The notes under the pieces were generated by a model. That model made no database searches. It worked only from the letters and a program-made list of their open reading frames with translations, and had not been told where the DNA came from. The translations under genes were made by a program, and so were the position numbers. DNA of 64,000 nucleotides from Saccharopolyspora gloriosae (GTDB lineage: Bacteria > Actinomycetota > Actinomycetes > Mycobacteriales > Pseudonocardiaceae), in NCBI RefSeq assembly GCF_014203325.1, contig NZ_JACHIV010000001.1, forward strand, positions 2,543,501 through 2,607,500, read 5' to 3'. This document shows, one piece after another, positions 26,611 through 35,631 of the stretch; the stretch's first letter is position 1, and every line of letters begins with the position of its first letter.

Positions 26611-27795
26611 ATGCGGACCAGCGTGGCCATCATCGGAGCGGGGCCGGCGGGCCTGCTGCTGGCGCGGTTGCTGCAACGCCAGGGGATCGAGTCGGTCGTG
26701 CTGGAATCCCGCTCCCGCGAGCACGTCGAGCACCGCCAGCGCGCCGGCATCCTCGAACAGGGGACCGTCGACGTGCTGCGGGACTGCGGCGCGGGCGAGC
26801 GGATGGACCGCGAAGGCCTGGTGCACGACGGGATCGAGCTGCGCTTCGGCGGCGCCGGGCACCGCATCGACATGGCCGCGCTCACCGGCGGGCGCCGGGT
26901 GATGGTGTACGCGCAGACCGAGGTGGTGCGCGACCTGGTCGCGCTGCGGATCGAGTCCGGGGCGGCGCTGCTGTTCGAAGCCGAGGTCTCCGAAGTGCGC
27001 GGAGCCGACACCGACCACCCGCGGGTCCACTACCGCCACGACGGCGCCGAGCACGTGCTCGACGCCGACTACGTGGTCGGTGCGGACGGCTTCCACGGAG
27101 TCGCGCGCAAGGCGATCCCCGCTGAGCGGGTCCGCACCTACGAGCGGACCTATCCGTTCGCGTGGCTCGGCATCCTCGCCGACGTCGCACCGTCCACCGA
27201 CGAACTGATCTACGCGAGCCACGAGCGCGGATTCGCCCTGCACAGCATGCGCACCCCGCAGGTCAGCAGGCTCTACCTGCAGGTGCCGCCGGATACCGAC
27301 GCGCGGGACTGGCCGGACGAGCGGATCTGGGACGAGTTGGACCTGCGCTTCGCGGTCGACGGGGACTGGCGGCTGGAACGCGGGCCGATCACCGACAGGT
27401 CGGTCACCCCGATGCGCAGCTTCGTCGCGGAACCGTTGCGGTACGGGCGGTTGCTGCTGGCCGGGGATGCCGCGCACATCGTGCCGCCCACCGGCGCGAA
27501 GGGGCTCAACCTCGCCGTGGCCGACGTGACGCTGCTGGCGCAGGCGCTCACCGCGGCGCTCGGCCACGGCGACGACAGCCAGCTGGGGTCCTATTCGGAC
27601 ACCGCGTTGCGCCGGGTGTGGCGCGCCGAGCACTTCTCGTACTTCATGACCACCCTGCTGCACTCCGACCCGGCGTCCGACGACTTCGCCCGCCGCCTGC
27701 AGCGCTCCCACCTCGACCACGTCGTCGCTTCGGCGGCGGCGGCCACCTCGCTGGCGGAGAACTACGTCGGTTTCCCGCTCGGCGCGCGGCTGTGA
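26611..27795 (+). CDS. pobA: 4-hydroxybenzoate 3-monooxygenase (PobA)
   Basis: The 394-residue flavoprotein has the FAD motif IIGAGPAGLLLARLL, the RQRAGILEQGTVD block, DYVVGADGFHG and the second FAD motif LLLAGDAAHIVPPTGAKGLN, all as in PobA. It hydroxylates 4-hydroxybenzoate to protocatechuate with NAD(P)H and O2, feeding the beta-ketoadipate pathway. GAAGGAG lies 8 bases before the ATG. It is divergent from a marR gene and downstream of a perfect operator, so it is probably induced by its substrate. No protocatechuate ring-cleavage genes lie in the window. Confidence 0.92.
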   Translation: MRTSVAIIGAGPAGLLLARLLQRQGIESVVLESRSREHVEHRQRAGILEQGTVDVLRDCGAGERMDREGLVHDGIELRFGGAGHRIDMAALTGGRRVMVYAQTEVVRDLVALRIESGAALLFEAEVSEVRGADTDHPRVHYRHDGAEHVLDADYVVGADGFHGVARKAIPAERVRTYERTYPFAWLGILADVAPSTDELIYASHERGFALHSMRTPQVSRLYLQVPPDTDARDWPDERIWDELDLRFAVDGDWRLERGPITDRSVTPMRSFVAEPLRYGRLLLAGDAAHIVPPTGAKGLNLAVADVTLLAQALTAALGHGDDSQLGSYSDTALRRVWRAEHFSYFMTTLLHSDPASDDFARRLQRSHLDHVVASAAAATSLAENYVGFPLGARL

Positions 27796-27805
27796 AAGCC
27801 GGGCC

Positions 27806-29464
27806 TCAGTCCGCGTGCCGGGCGCGGAGCTCCCGGCGCAGGAGCTTCCCGGTGGTCGTCTTGGGGAGTTCGGTTAGGACTTCGACCTGCCTGGGGTACT
27901 TGTAGGCGGCCAGCCGCGCGCGGCAGAACTCGACCAGTTCCTCCGGCGCCGCCTCGTGATCGGGTCGCAGGCTCACGTACGCCCGCACGGTTTCGCCCCG
28001 GTAGGCGTCGGGCACGCCGATCACGGCGGCCTCGCGGACGGCGGGGTGCTCGTAGAGCACGTCCTCCACTTCGCGTGGCCACACCTTGAACCCGCCCGCG
28101 TTGATCTGGTCCTTCTTGCGGTCCACCAGGTAGAACCAGCCGTCCGCGTCCATCCGGGCGACGTCGCCGGTGCGCAGCTCGCCGCCGGGCAGCGCGGACT
28201 CGGTCTCCTCCGGTTTGCCCCAGTAGCCGGCGACCACCTGCGGGCCGGAGATCACCAGCTCGCCGACCTCGCCCGGCGGCAGCTCCCGGCCGTCCTCGCC
28301 GATGATCCGCGCGCGAGTGGAGTACACCGGCACGCCCACCGACAGCGCACCCGAGCTCTCGTCCACCGGCGCTTCCACCGCCCACGGCTGGGCGAACGCG
28401 GCCGATGTCGTCTCGGTGAGCCCGTAGACGTTGTGGATCCGCTGCCCGAAGCGCCGCTCGAAGGCCAGCACCGTGCTCGGCGGGATCGGCGCGCCGCCCG
28501 AGTAGATCCGGCGCAGGCTCGCCAGGTCGTCGCGCGTCGCACCGGTGTTGAGCAGCGCGATGAACACGGTGATCGCCCCGACGGTGAACGTGGGCCGGTG
28601 CTCGCGCACGGCGTCGACGACGGCACCGGGATCGAAGCGGTGGGTGAGCACCAGCGCCGCCGGGGTCAGCAGTGCCAGCGCCAGATGCCCCACCAGGCCG
28701 GTGATGTGGAACAGCGGAGCCACCCCGAGGATCACGTCGTCCGGCCCGAGGCCGACCCAGTCCCGCCACACCCGCGCGTCGAACACGACGTTGCGGTGGG
28801 TGTTCATCGCGCCCTTGGGCGGCCCGGTGGTGCCGGAGGTGTAGGTGAGCACCGCGACGTCCTCGGGCGCGAGCGGCACCGGAACGGGCCGCCTGCCCCG
28901 GTGCTCGTCGAGCAGCGCGGCGAGGTCGGTGGTGCCCGCGGGCACGGCCACGTCCGGTTCCGGCAGGACACGCGGGTCGTCGCGGGTCTGGTGGGCGCGC
29001 TCGGCGGTGGTGATCGTCCAGGTCACGGCGGTCTCCGCCAGCGCCCCGGCGGCGACCGACTCGTGCAGCCCGCGCAACGCCACCAGCACCGCCGCCCCGG
29101 AATCCGCCAGCAGCAGCGCGAGTTCGCGGCGCTTGTTCATCGGGTTGATCGGCACCGCGACGCAGCCCGCCTTCCACGCCCCGAGCAGCGCGATGGCGAA
29201 CTGCGGCACGTTCTGCAGGTACAGCGCCACCCGCTCGCCCGCCGCCACGCCCCGGTCCTGCAGCGCGACGGCGAACGCGTCGCTGAGCCCGTCGAGCTCG
29301 GCGGCGGTGAGCGCCGCGTCGAAGTAGTGGATCAGCGGTCGATCCGGGAACCGCCGCACGGCGTCCTGGAACATGGCCACGGCGTGCGGGTGCTCGGCGT
29401 CGAAGTCGGTCGGCTGCGCCGCGTCGTACCGGGCCGGCCGAGGACGCTCGTGGTAGGCGGACAT
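27806..29464 (-). CDS. Class I adenylate-forming acyl-CoA ligase
   Basis: The 552-residue enzyme has the motifs LTYTSGTTGPPKGA, IHNVYGLTETT, YWGKPEETESAL, DRKKDQINAGGFKVWPREVE and the C-terminal PKTTTGKLLRRELR. It resembles medium/long-chain fatty acid or aromatic acid CoA ligases; the substrate is not readable. I chose the ATG at 29464. It ends 10 bases from the convergent pobA and starts 33 bases after metX on the same strand, so it could be read through from metX, but a functional link is not clear. Pairing with pobA could suggest an aromatic acid substrate. Confidence 0.87.
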   Translation of the reverse strand: MSAYHERPRPARYDAAQPTDFDAEHPHAVAMFQDAVRRFPDRPLIHYFDAALTAAELDGLSDAFAVALQDRGVAAGERVALYLQNVPQFAIALLGAWKAGCVAVPINPMNKRRELALLLADSGAAVLVALRGLHESVAAGALAETAVTWTITTAERAHQTRDDPRVLPEPDVAVPAGTTDLAALLDEHRGRRPVPVPLAPEDVAVLTYTSGTTGPPKGAMNTHRNVVFDARVWRDWVGLGPDDVILGVAPLFHITGLVGHLALALLTPAALVLTHRFDPGAVVDAVREHRPTFTVGAITVFIALLNTGATRDDLASLRRIYSGGAPIPPSTVLAFERRFGQRIHNVYGLTETTSAAFAQPWAVEAPVDESSGALSVGVPVYSTRARIIGEDGRELPPGEVGELVISGPQVVAGYWGKPEETESALPGGELRTGDVARMDADGWFYLVDRKKDQINAGGFKVWPREVEDVLYEHPAVREAAVIGVPDAYRGETVRAYVSLRPDHEAAPEELVEFCRARLAAYKYPRQVEVLTELPKTTTGKLLRRELRARHAD

Positions 29465-29496
29465 GCGTTCACCGTTGGCCGCGCGGGACGTGCTCG

Positions 29497-30624
29497 TCAA
29501 GTGCCCTTGAGCAGTTCGCGCACCAACTCGGAGACCTGCTCGGTCTCGATGAGGAACCCGTCGTGGCCGTAAGACGAGCCGATGATCCGGGCCGAGGTGC
29601 CGAGCCCGCGGGCGAGGGCGTGCTGATCGGCGGGCGGGAAGAGCCGGTCGCTGTCCACCCCGGCGACCAGCGTCCGGGCGCCGACCCGGCGCAACGCCGC
29701 GCCCACTCCGCCGCGGTCCCGGCCCACGTCGTGCGCGGACATGGCTTCGGTGAGCCGCACGTAGCTGGCGGCGTCGAACCGGCGGACCAGCTTCTCCGCG
29801 TGGTGGTCGAGGTAGGACTCCACCGCGTAGCGCCCGCCCGCCGCCGGGTCCTCGCCGTCCTGGGCCGCCGAGCCGAACCGGGCCTGCAGCTCCTGCGGGC
29901 TGCGGTAGGTGATGTGCGCGATCCGGCGGGCCAGCCCGAGCCCCGCGTGCGGGCCGCGCCCGGCGGGCAGCTCGTGGTAGTCGCCGCCCAGCCAGTCCGG
30001 ATCGGCTCGGATCGCGTGCAGCTGCGCCGAGGACCAGGCGATCTGCTCGGCGGTGGCGACCGCGGAGCAGCACAGCAGCAGTGCCGAGCGCACCCGGTCC
30101 GACTGGTCCACGGCCCACTCCAGCGCGCGCATCCCGCCGAGCGAGCCACCGATCACCGCCGCCCAGCCGTCCACGCCGAGCGCGTCGGCGAGCGCCACCT
30201 CGGCTCGCACCAGGTCCCGCACGGTCAGCGCGGGGAACCGGCTTCCCCAAGCCCGGCCGTCCGCAGCGGTGGTGGCCGGGCCGGTGCTGCCCTGACAACC
30301 GCCGAGCGCGTTCGGCGCCACCACGAACCACCGGTCGGTGTCCAGCGCGAGGCCCGGCCCGACGACGCCTTCCCACCAGCCGGCGCTCGGATGCCCCGGC
30401 TCCGCCGGTCCGCGCAGGTGGGCGTCCCCGGTGAGGGCGTGCAGCACCAGCACGGCGTTGCCGCCGTCCGGGGCGAGAGTTCCCCACGTCTCGTACGCGA
30501 GCCGCGCGCCGGTGAGCCGGGAACCCGACTCCAGGTCCAGCGGATCGAGCCCGAGCCAGCGCCGCCGGCCGGGCGGGTGCCCTTCCCGCCAGGCACCGGT
30601 GGCGGGAAGGGGCCGCGACGTCAT
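29497..30624 (-). CDS. metX: Homoserine O-acetyltransferase (MetX)
   Basis: The 375-residue alpha/beta hydrolase has the MetX blocks ALTGDAHL, NALGGCQGSTGP, the nucleophile Ser in VIGGSLGGMRALEW, Asp in GVDSDRLFPP and His in SYGHDGFLIE. It transfers acetyl from acetyl-CoA to homoserine in the first committed step of methionine synthesis. It begins 4 bases after the metY stop, so metY and metX form one operon, and it should share the leader-peptide control found upstream of metY. Confidence 0.95.
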   Translation of the reverse strand: MTSRPLPATGAWREGHPPGRRRWLGLDPLDLESGSRLTGARLAYETWGTLAPDGGNAVLVLHALTGDAHLRGPAEPGHPSAGWWEGVVGPGLALDTDRWFVVAPNALGGCQGSTGPATTAADGRAWGSRFPALTVRDLVRAEVALADALGVDGWAAVIGGSLGGMRALEWAVDQSDRVRSALLLCCSAVATAEQIAWSSAQLHAIRADPDWLGGDYHELPAGRGPHAGLGLARRIAHITYRSPQELQARFGSAAQDGEDPAAGGRYAVESYLDHHAEKLVRRFDAASYVRLTEAMSAHDVGRDRGGVGAALRRVGARTLVAGVDSDRLFPPADQHALARGLGTSARIIGSSYGHDGFLIETEQVSELVRELLKGT

Positions 30625-30628
30625 CTGC

Positions 30629-31966
30629 TCAGCTCTCCAGCTCGGCCTTCGCCGCGCGGAACGCCGACTCCAGGTCGGCCTTGAGATCGTCGACGTTCTC
30701 GATGCCGACCGACAGGCGCACCAGGCCAGGCGTCACCCCCGCGTCGAGCTGCTCCTGCTCGGTCAGCTGGCTGTGCGTGGTGCTCGCCGGGTGCGCGATG
30801 AGGCTGCGCACGTCGCCGATGTTGACGAGGTGGCTGAACAGCGAGACGCCCTCGACGAACTCGCGGCCCGCCGAGACACCGCCGCGCAGCTCGAAGGACA
30901 CGATGGCGCCGAACCCGTTGCTCAGGTAGCGGTTGCCGAGCTCGTGCCACGGGCTCGACGGCAGGCCCGCGAAGTGCACCTTCGCCACTTCGTCCCGCCC
31001 TTCCAGCCATTCGGCGAGCTCCAGGGCGTTGCGGTTGTGCCGCTCGATGCGCAGCGACAACGTCTCCAGGCCCTGCAGCACGAGGAACGCGTTGAACGGC
31101 GAGATCGCCGGGCCGAGGTCGCGCAGCCCCTGCACCCGCAGCTTCGCGGCGAAGGCTCCGTGGCCGAGCGCGGGCCAGTAGCGCAGGCCGTGGTAGCTCG
31201 GGTCGGGCTCGTTGAAACCGGGGAAGCGCTCCGGGTTCGCGCCGAAGTCGAAGGTGCCGCCGTCCACGACGATGCCGCCGACGGCGGTGCCGTGGCCGCC
31301 GAGGTACTTCGTCGCCGAGTGCACGACGATGTCCGCGCCGTGCTCCAGCGGGCGCAGCACGTAGGGGGTGGTGACGGTGTTGTCCACGACCAGCGGCACA
31401 CCCGCCTCGTGCGCGACGTCGGCGATGGTGCGCACGTCGAGCACGTTGCTGCGCGGGTTGCCCAGCGACTCGGCGAACACCAGCTTGGTGTTCGGCCGGA
31501 TCGCGGCGCGCCACGCGTCGGGGTTGTCGAAGTCGTCGACGAACGTGGTCTCGATGCCCAGCTTCGGCAGCGTGTGGTGGAACAGGTTGTAGGTGCCTCC
31601 GTAGAGCGAGGAGCTCGCGACCAGGTGGTCACCGGCCTGCGCCAAGGTCAGCACCGCGAGCGTCTCCGCGGCCTGCCCGGAGGCGACGGCGACCGCGCCG
31701 ACACCGCCTTCCAACCGCGCGACGCGCTGCTCCAGCACGTCCTGGGTGGGGTTGTTGATGCGGGTGTAGATGTTGCCGGGCTCGGCGAGGCTGAACAGGT
31801 CCTGCGCGTGCTGGGTGTCGCGGAAGACGTACGAGGTGGTCTGGTAGATCGGCGTGGCGCGGGCGCCGGTCGCCGGATCGGGCTGCGCCCCGGCGTGGAC
31901 CTGGAGCGTGTCGAACGACCAGCCGGCTTCGGCGTCGTCGTTCGGGGCGGGGACGTCAGCGGACAT
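30629..31966 (-). CDS. metY: O-acetylhomoserine sulfhydrylase (MetY)
   Basis: The 445-residue PLP enzyme of the Cys/Met metabolism family has the Schiff-base lysine in [14 protein letters not shown], the YTRINNPT motif and [12 protein letters not shown] near its end. It makes homocysteine from O-acetylhomoserine and sulfide. The ATG at 31966 has GTGGAG upstream; an in-frame upstream start at 32005 lacks one. It is the first gene of the metY-metX operon, preceded by a 23-residue leader peptide and a hairpin. Confidence 0.94.
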   Translation of the reverse strand: MSADVPAPNDDAEAGWSFDTLQVHAGAQPDPATGARATPIYQTTSYVFRDTQHAQDLFSLAEPGNIYTRINNPTQDVLEQRVARLEGGVGAVAVASGQAAETLAVLTLAQAGDHLVASSSLYGGTYNLFHHTLPKLGIETTFVDDFDNPDAWRAAIRPNTKLVFAESLGNPRSNVLDVRTIADVAHEAGVPLVVDNTVTTPYVLRPLEHGADIVVHSATKYLGGHGTAVGGIVVDGGTFDFGANPERFPGFNEPDPSYHGLRYWPALGHGAFAAKLRVQGLRDLGPAISPFNAFLVLQGLETLSLRIERHNRNALELAEWLEGRDEVAKVHFAGLPSSPWHELGNRYLSNGFGAIVSFELRGGVSAGREFVEGVSLFSHLVNIGDVRSLIAHPASTTHSQLTEQEQLDAGVTPGLVRLSVGIENVDDLKADLESAFRAAKAELES

Positions 31967-31985
31967 GGGGACTCCACAGTGGACG

Positions 31986-32005
31986 GTGGCGCGACGGGGC
32001 GCCAC
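31986..32005 (-). promoter_or_regulatory. Hairpin in the metY leader
   Basis: GTGGCGC (31986-31992) and GCGCCAC (31999-32005) form a 7-bp stem with a 6-base loop, starting 20 bases before the metY ATG. It could be part of an attenuator that responds to translation of the upstream leader peptide. Confidence 0.4.
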
Positions 32006-32091
32006 GAAGGGAAGGGCGATGGCGAGATGCCCGCCGCGCAGCTGCGACGGGTGAGGTGGTGCGGCGGCTCAGCGTCCGCGGCGCGAGAAGA

Positions 32092-32163
32092 TCAGCGGGC
32101 GCGACAAGCGGACGTGGTCACGCGCACGAGATCAACGTGTCGGCGTTCCACCAGGCGGATCAT
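32092..32163 (-). CDS. Cys-containing leader peptide upstream of metY
   Basis: A 23-codon open frame starts with ATG and ends CRAR. Its core RRHVDLVRVTTSACR matches the actinobacterial putative leader peptide family found upstream of sulfur-assimilation and methionine genes. The single Cys near the end suits ribosome stalling when charged Cys-tRNA is scarce. A TAAGCT box lies 7 bases before the ATG, so the mRNA may be leaderless. The frame ends 125 bases before metY. The family link is by recognition of the motif; the mechanism here is inferred. Confidence 0.7.
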   Translation of the reverse strand: MIRLVERRHVDLVRVTTSACRAR

Positions 32164-32170
32164 GTGGCGG

Positions 32171-32198
32171 AGCTTAACCGCTGCGGCACCCGGAGCAA
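32171..32198 (-). promoter_or_regulatory. Candidate promoter of the metY leader transcript
   Basis: On the minus strand TTGCTC (-35) and TAAGCT (-10) are separated by 16 bases. The -10 ends 7 bases before the ATG of the leader peptide, which would start transcription at or next to the start codon. Confidence 0.45.
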
Positions 32199-32222
32199 CA
32201 GGTCGTTCACCATTCGGGAGGA

Positions 32223-33197
32223 TCACCGCGGCCGAACGCACCGGAAACCGAGGTTGCCGACGGAACTGTCCGGGGTGTTGGCGGTGCGCGCGGCCACCCG
32301 GTAGCGGTTGCAGTACGACTCGTGGCACAGGTAGGAGCCGCCCCGCATCACCCGGCTGTCGCCGTCCGGCGGGCCCTGCGGATCGGTCGAGCCCGCCGCG
32401 ACGTGCTCGGTGCCCCAGCGGTCCGCGCACCACTCCCACACGTTGCCCGCCACGTTGTGCAGGCCGAAACCGTTGGCGGGGAAGGAATCCGCGGGCGCGG
32501 TTCCCCGGAACCCGTCCTCGACGGTGTTCTTCGCGGGGAACATGCCCTGCCAGATGTTGCAGCGGTGCTCGCCGTCCGGGGTGAGCTCGTCGCCCCACGG
32601 GTAGCGGCGCTGCTCCAGGCCGCCGCGCGCGGCGAACTCCCACTCGGCCTCGGTGGGCAGCCGCCCGCCGGCCCACCGGCAGTAGGCGTCGGCGTCGTTC
32701 CACGACACGTGCACCACGGGATGGTCGGCGCGGTCGCCCACGTCCGAACCGGGCCCTTCCGGGCTGCGCCAGGTGGCGCCTTCCACTCCGCACCACCACG
32801 GGGTCTGCTCCGGTCGGGGCGCTGATCGGCGCAGCGCTGCGGGCAGGAACGCGGCGAAGACGTAGGACCAGCCGAAGCGCTCCGCGTCGGTGACGAATCC
32901 GGTGTCGGCCGCGAACTCGGCGAACTCGGCGTTGGTGACTGCCAGCGGGCCGATGTCGAACGGGCTCACCCGGATCTCGCGCACCGGGCCCTCGCCGTCC
33001 TGCGGGAAGCCGTCGGCGTCGGTGGTGCCCATCAGGAACGCGCCGCCGTCGAGTGCGATCCAGCGGCGGTCGGGAGCCGTGGCGGCGGGAGCGGGAACGT
33101 CGGGCGGGGCGTCCGCCTCGCTCCGGGTGCGCCCAGGGGCGCAGCAACCGTCGTGCTCGTCCACCGTGCTCCGGTCCGCGTCGTTCACGGCGCCCAC
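32223..33197 (-). CDS. Formylglycine-generating enzyme (sulfatase-modifying factor)
   Basis: The 324-residue protein belongs to the FGE/SUMF1 family: [45 protein letters not shown] and GFRCVR. The two catalytic cysteines are kept in [15 protein letters not shown] (near residues 291 and 296), as in proven oxidising FGEs and unlike many SUMF1-fold relatives. It converts a Cys of type I sulfatases to formylglycine with O2. No sulfatase gene is in the window. The start is a GTG; other GTG starts a few codons inside are possible. It is separated from metY by the metY promoter and leader. Confidence 0.88.
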   Translation of the reverse strand: MGAVNDADRSTVDEHDGCCAPGRTRSEADAPPDVPAPAATAPDRRWIALDGGAFLMGTTDADGFPQDGEGPVREIRVSPFDIGPLAVTNAEFAEFAADTGFVTDAERFGWSYVFAAFLPAALRRSAPRPEQTPWWCGVEGATWRSPEGPGSDVGDRADHPVVHVSWNDADAYCRWAGGRLPTEAEWEFAARGGLEQRRYPWGDELTPDGEHRCNIWQGMFPAKNTVEDGFRGTAPADSFPANGFGLHNVAGNVWEWCADRWGTEHVAAGSTDPQGPPDGDSRVMRGGSYLCHESYCNRYRVAARTANTPDSSVGNLGFRCVRPR

Positions 33198-33327
33198 TCT
33201 AGGAGCGTTTTCGCCGCGCGCACCCGGGTGGGGTGGTGGCGTGCGTCTCCACGCGGAGGTGCCGGAGTGCGGGGACCGATCCGGCCGGTAGCACGACCGG
33301 ATCAGTCCACAAGAGACGGACGGGTGA

Positions 33328-33465
33328 TCAGGAATGGGTGCGCGACTCGCGCACCAGCTGGGCCACCGCGGCCCCGGCTCCCCGGAACCCGTCGTCGAGC
33401 AGATCGGTGAACATCACCGCGCCCACCACGAGCACGAACAACATCACCACAACGAGAATGAACAT
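33328..33465 (-). CDS. Small single-span membrane protein (45 residues)
   Basis: A 45-codon frame starts with ATG behind AAAGGGG (8 bases upstream). Residues 2-19 ([18 protein letters not shown]) form one hydrophobic helix, followed by a charged tail with DLLDDG and VRESRTHS. I do not recognise a family. It lies in the gap between the FGE gene and the divergent DUF5313 gene. The clear ribosome site and the membrane-protein composition support it, but its small size leaves doubt. Confidence 0.5.
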   Translation of the reverse strand: MFILVVVMLFVLVVGAVMFTDLLDDGFRGAGAAVAQLVRESRTHS

Positions 33466-33591
33466 GACGCAACCCCTTTCACCAGGAACATCGTCTTCCG
33501 GGGGAGATCGTTACCGGGCGTCGGAGTGACGCGCGTGACGCGCGTTCCGCGTTCCTGCCGGAGCTTCGGCGCCGGCCACTAATCTAGGGGA

Positions 33592-34005
33592 GTGCGAACA
33601 CCTCGGCCCGATTCACCGCGGCCGGTCTCCGGTCGGCCGAACCCGGCGCTGTGGGTCTGGTACGCGTTCGGCGGCCGGTTGCCGGACCGGTGCGCCGAGT
33701 GGGTGCTGCACGACGTGACCTGCCGGACGTGGGTGCTGCGCCACGTGGCGCGGGCGCTGACCCAGCTCTCGCCGTTCTGCCTGCTGGTGCTGCTGCCGGG
33801 CCCGTGGTCGATCAGGTTGACGGCGGTCGGGATGGGGTTGTTCGTGGGCTTGTTCTACTCGCTGTGCCTGATGGGGGAGGCGTGCGAGCACCGGGTGATC
33901 AAGCACGGCTACCCGCCGGGGATCGGCCGGGAGACGCGGGAGCTGCGCAAGGACGTGGATCGGGCCGGCAAGCACGGGACCGGGTTCCGCCGGTGGTGGC
34001 AGTGA
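33592..34005 (+). CDS. DUF5313 family membrane protein
   Basis: The 137-residue protein has the DUF5313 blocks NPALWVWYAFGGRLPDR, EWVLHDVTCRTWVLRHVARA and ACEHRVIKHGYPPG, with two membrane helices at about 58-92. The family is found in mycobacteria and relatives and has no known function. The GTG start at 33592 has AGGGGA just before it, closer than usual. Its stop overlaps the proposed start of the following oxidase by 4 bases (GTGA), so the two are probably coupled. Confidence 0.82.
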   Translation: MRTPRPDSPRPVSGRPNPALWVWYAFGGRLPDRCAEWVLHDVTCRTWVLRHVARALTQLSPFCLLVLLPGPWSIRLTAVGMGLFVGLFYSLCLMGEACEHRVIKHGYPPGIGRETRELRKDVDRAGKHGTGFRRWWQ

Positions 34006-35402
34006 CCGGCCCGCCCGTCGGGGACGCGCTGGCCGACGCCGAGCCCGCGGCCTTCTGGCCGGACCGCACCCCCGTCGCGCCGCGCGCACCGCTGCCCGGC
34101 TCGGAGTCCGCCGACCTCGTCGTGGTCGGTGCCGGGCTGACCGGGCTGTGGACCGCCGTCCTGGCCAAGCAGCGCGATCCCGAGCTGGACGTGCTCGTCC
34201 TGGAGGCCGGGCGGGTCGGCTCCGGCGGTAGCGCGCGCAGCGGTGGCTTCCTGTCCGAGTCGCTCACCCACGGCCTCGCCCACGGCGCTCAGCTGTGGCC
34301 GGCGGAGATCGGCGCGCTCGTCGAACTGGGCAGGCGCAACCTCCGCGAGATCGGCGAGTTCGTCGAGTCCGAGGGGATCGACGCGGACCTGCGGTGGTGC
34401 GGGAAGACCGCCGTGGCCACCGAACCGCACCAGGTCGGGGAGCTGCGCGACGAGGCCGACCTCTACCGCGAGCACGGCTTCCCGGCGGTGTTCCAGGGCG
34501 CGGGCGGGGTGCGCGCCGATCTGCGCTCGGACTCGTTCCGCGCGGGCCTGCGATTACCGGACGCCGGGGGACTGGTCGACCCGGCGAAGCTGGTGGGCGG
34601 GCTCGTCGCGGCGGCCGAACGGCTCGGCGTGCGGGTCCACGAGCGCAGCCCGGTCGGCTCCGTGCGCTCCCGCGGCGGTGGGCTGCGACTTCGGTGTCCA
34701 CAAGGGACGGTGCGGGCGAGGCGGGCGGTGCTCGCGACGAACGCCTTCCCGGCCCCGTTGCGGAGGCTGCGCCGCCGCGTGCTGCCGATCTGGGACTACG
34801 TGCTGGTCACCGAACCGCTCTCCGCGGCGGCGTGGGACTCGCTGGGCTGGCACGACCGGCAGGGAGTGACGGACTCGCACAACCTGTTCCACTACTTCCG
34901 GCCGACTCCGGACGGCCGGATCCTGTGGGGCGGCGGTGCCGCCGAGTACTACTTCGGCGGTCGCACGGCCCCGGCGCTCGCCGCGCGGCCCGAACCGCAC
35001 CGGCGGCTCGCCACGACGTTCTTCGCGACGTTCCCGCAGTTGGAGGGCACTCGGTTCAGCCACCGCTGGGGCGGGCCGATCGACGCGACCACCCGTTCCA
35101 CCCCGGTGTTCGGCACCGCGCTCGCGGGCCGGGTCGCCTACGCCGCCGGGTTCACCGGCCTCGGCGTCGCCGCCTCCCGGTTCGGCGGGCAGGTCGTGCT
35201 GGACCTGCTCGCGGGCGCGGCCACCGAGCGGACTCGCTGCGCGCTGGTGCGCACCCGACCGCTGCCGTACCCGCCGGAGCCGTTGCGCTGGCCGCTGGTG
35301 CGGGCCACCCACCGGGCGCTGGAACGCGCCGACGCCGCCGCGGGGGAGCGGGGGCGGTGGCTGCGCCTGCTCGACCGGCACGGGCTCGGGCTCGGGAGCT
35401 GA
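34002..35402 (+). CDS. DAO-type FAD-dependent oxidoreductase (amine oxidase-like)
   Basis: The 466-residue protein has an N-terminal FAD motif VVVGAGLTGLWTAVLA, the SARSGGFLSESLTHG block and a C-terminal RVAYAAGFTGLGVAASRFGG, typical of the glycine/D-amino-acid oxidase family and close to gamma-glutamylputrescine oxidases. The amine substrate is unknown. I chose the GTG at 34002, which overlaps the DUF5313 stop; GTG at 33993 or 33996 is also possible. It lies 230 bases upstream of the pyrimidine degradation genes on the same strand, but may be a separate unit. Confidence 0.82.
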   Translation: MTGPPVGDALADAEPAAFWPDRTPVAPRAPLPGSESADLVVVGAGLTGLWTAVLAKQRDPELDVLVLEAGRVGSGGSARSGGFLSESLTHGLAHGAQLWPAEIGALVELGRRNLREIGEFVESEGIDADLRWCGKTAVATEPHQVGELRDEADLYREHGFPAVFQGAGGVRADLRSDSFRAGLRLPDAGGLVDPAKLVGGLVAAAERLGVRVHERSPVGSVRSRGGGLRLRCPQGTVRARRAVLATNAFPAPLRRLRRRVLPIWDYVLVTEPLSAAAWDSLGWHDRQGVTDSHNLFHYFRPTPDGRILWGGGAAEYYFGGRTAPALAARPEPHRRLATTFFATFPQLEGTRFSHRWGGPIDATTRSTPVFGTALAGRVAYAAGFTGLGVAASRFGGQVVLDLLAGAATERTRCALVRTRPLPYPPEPLRWPLVRATHRALERADAAAGERGRWLRLLDRHGLGLGS

Positions 35403-35631
35403 TCGGCGGCGGCGCCGGTCCGGTCCGACACACCGGCGCTTCCTCCTTCTGAGCGAACCCGCCGGGAGGCCGCTCCCGGCCGGCGCCCGCGTTCCCGCAG
35501 CGAGAGCCCGTCTCGGAAGACTTGCCGGTGCTCAGTGGAAACGATCGTCGGCGGCGCGGTCATTGCAGGGCCCTGAACCGGGTCATATGTTCGGGACGTC
35601 CCTGCCCGTTCCGTGCACGAGGGGTGTCGCC

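Noticed and set aside
31967-32222. SAM riboswitch upstream of metY
   Set aside because: I looked for the conserved SAM-IV and SAM-II cores on the minus strand and did not see them; a leader peptide is present instead.
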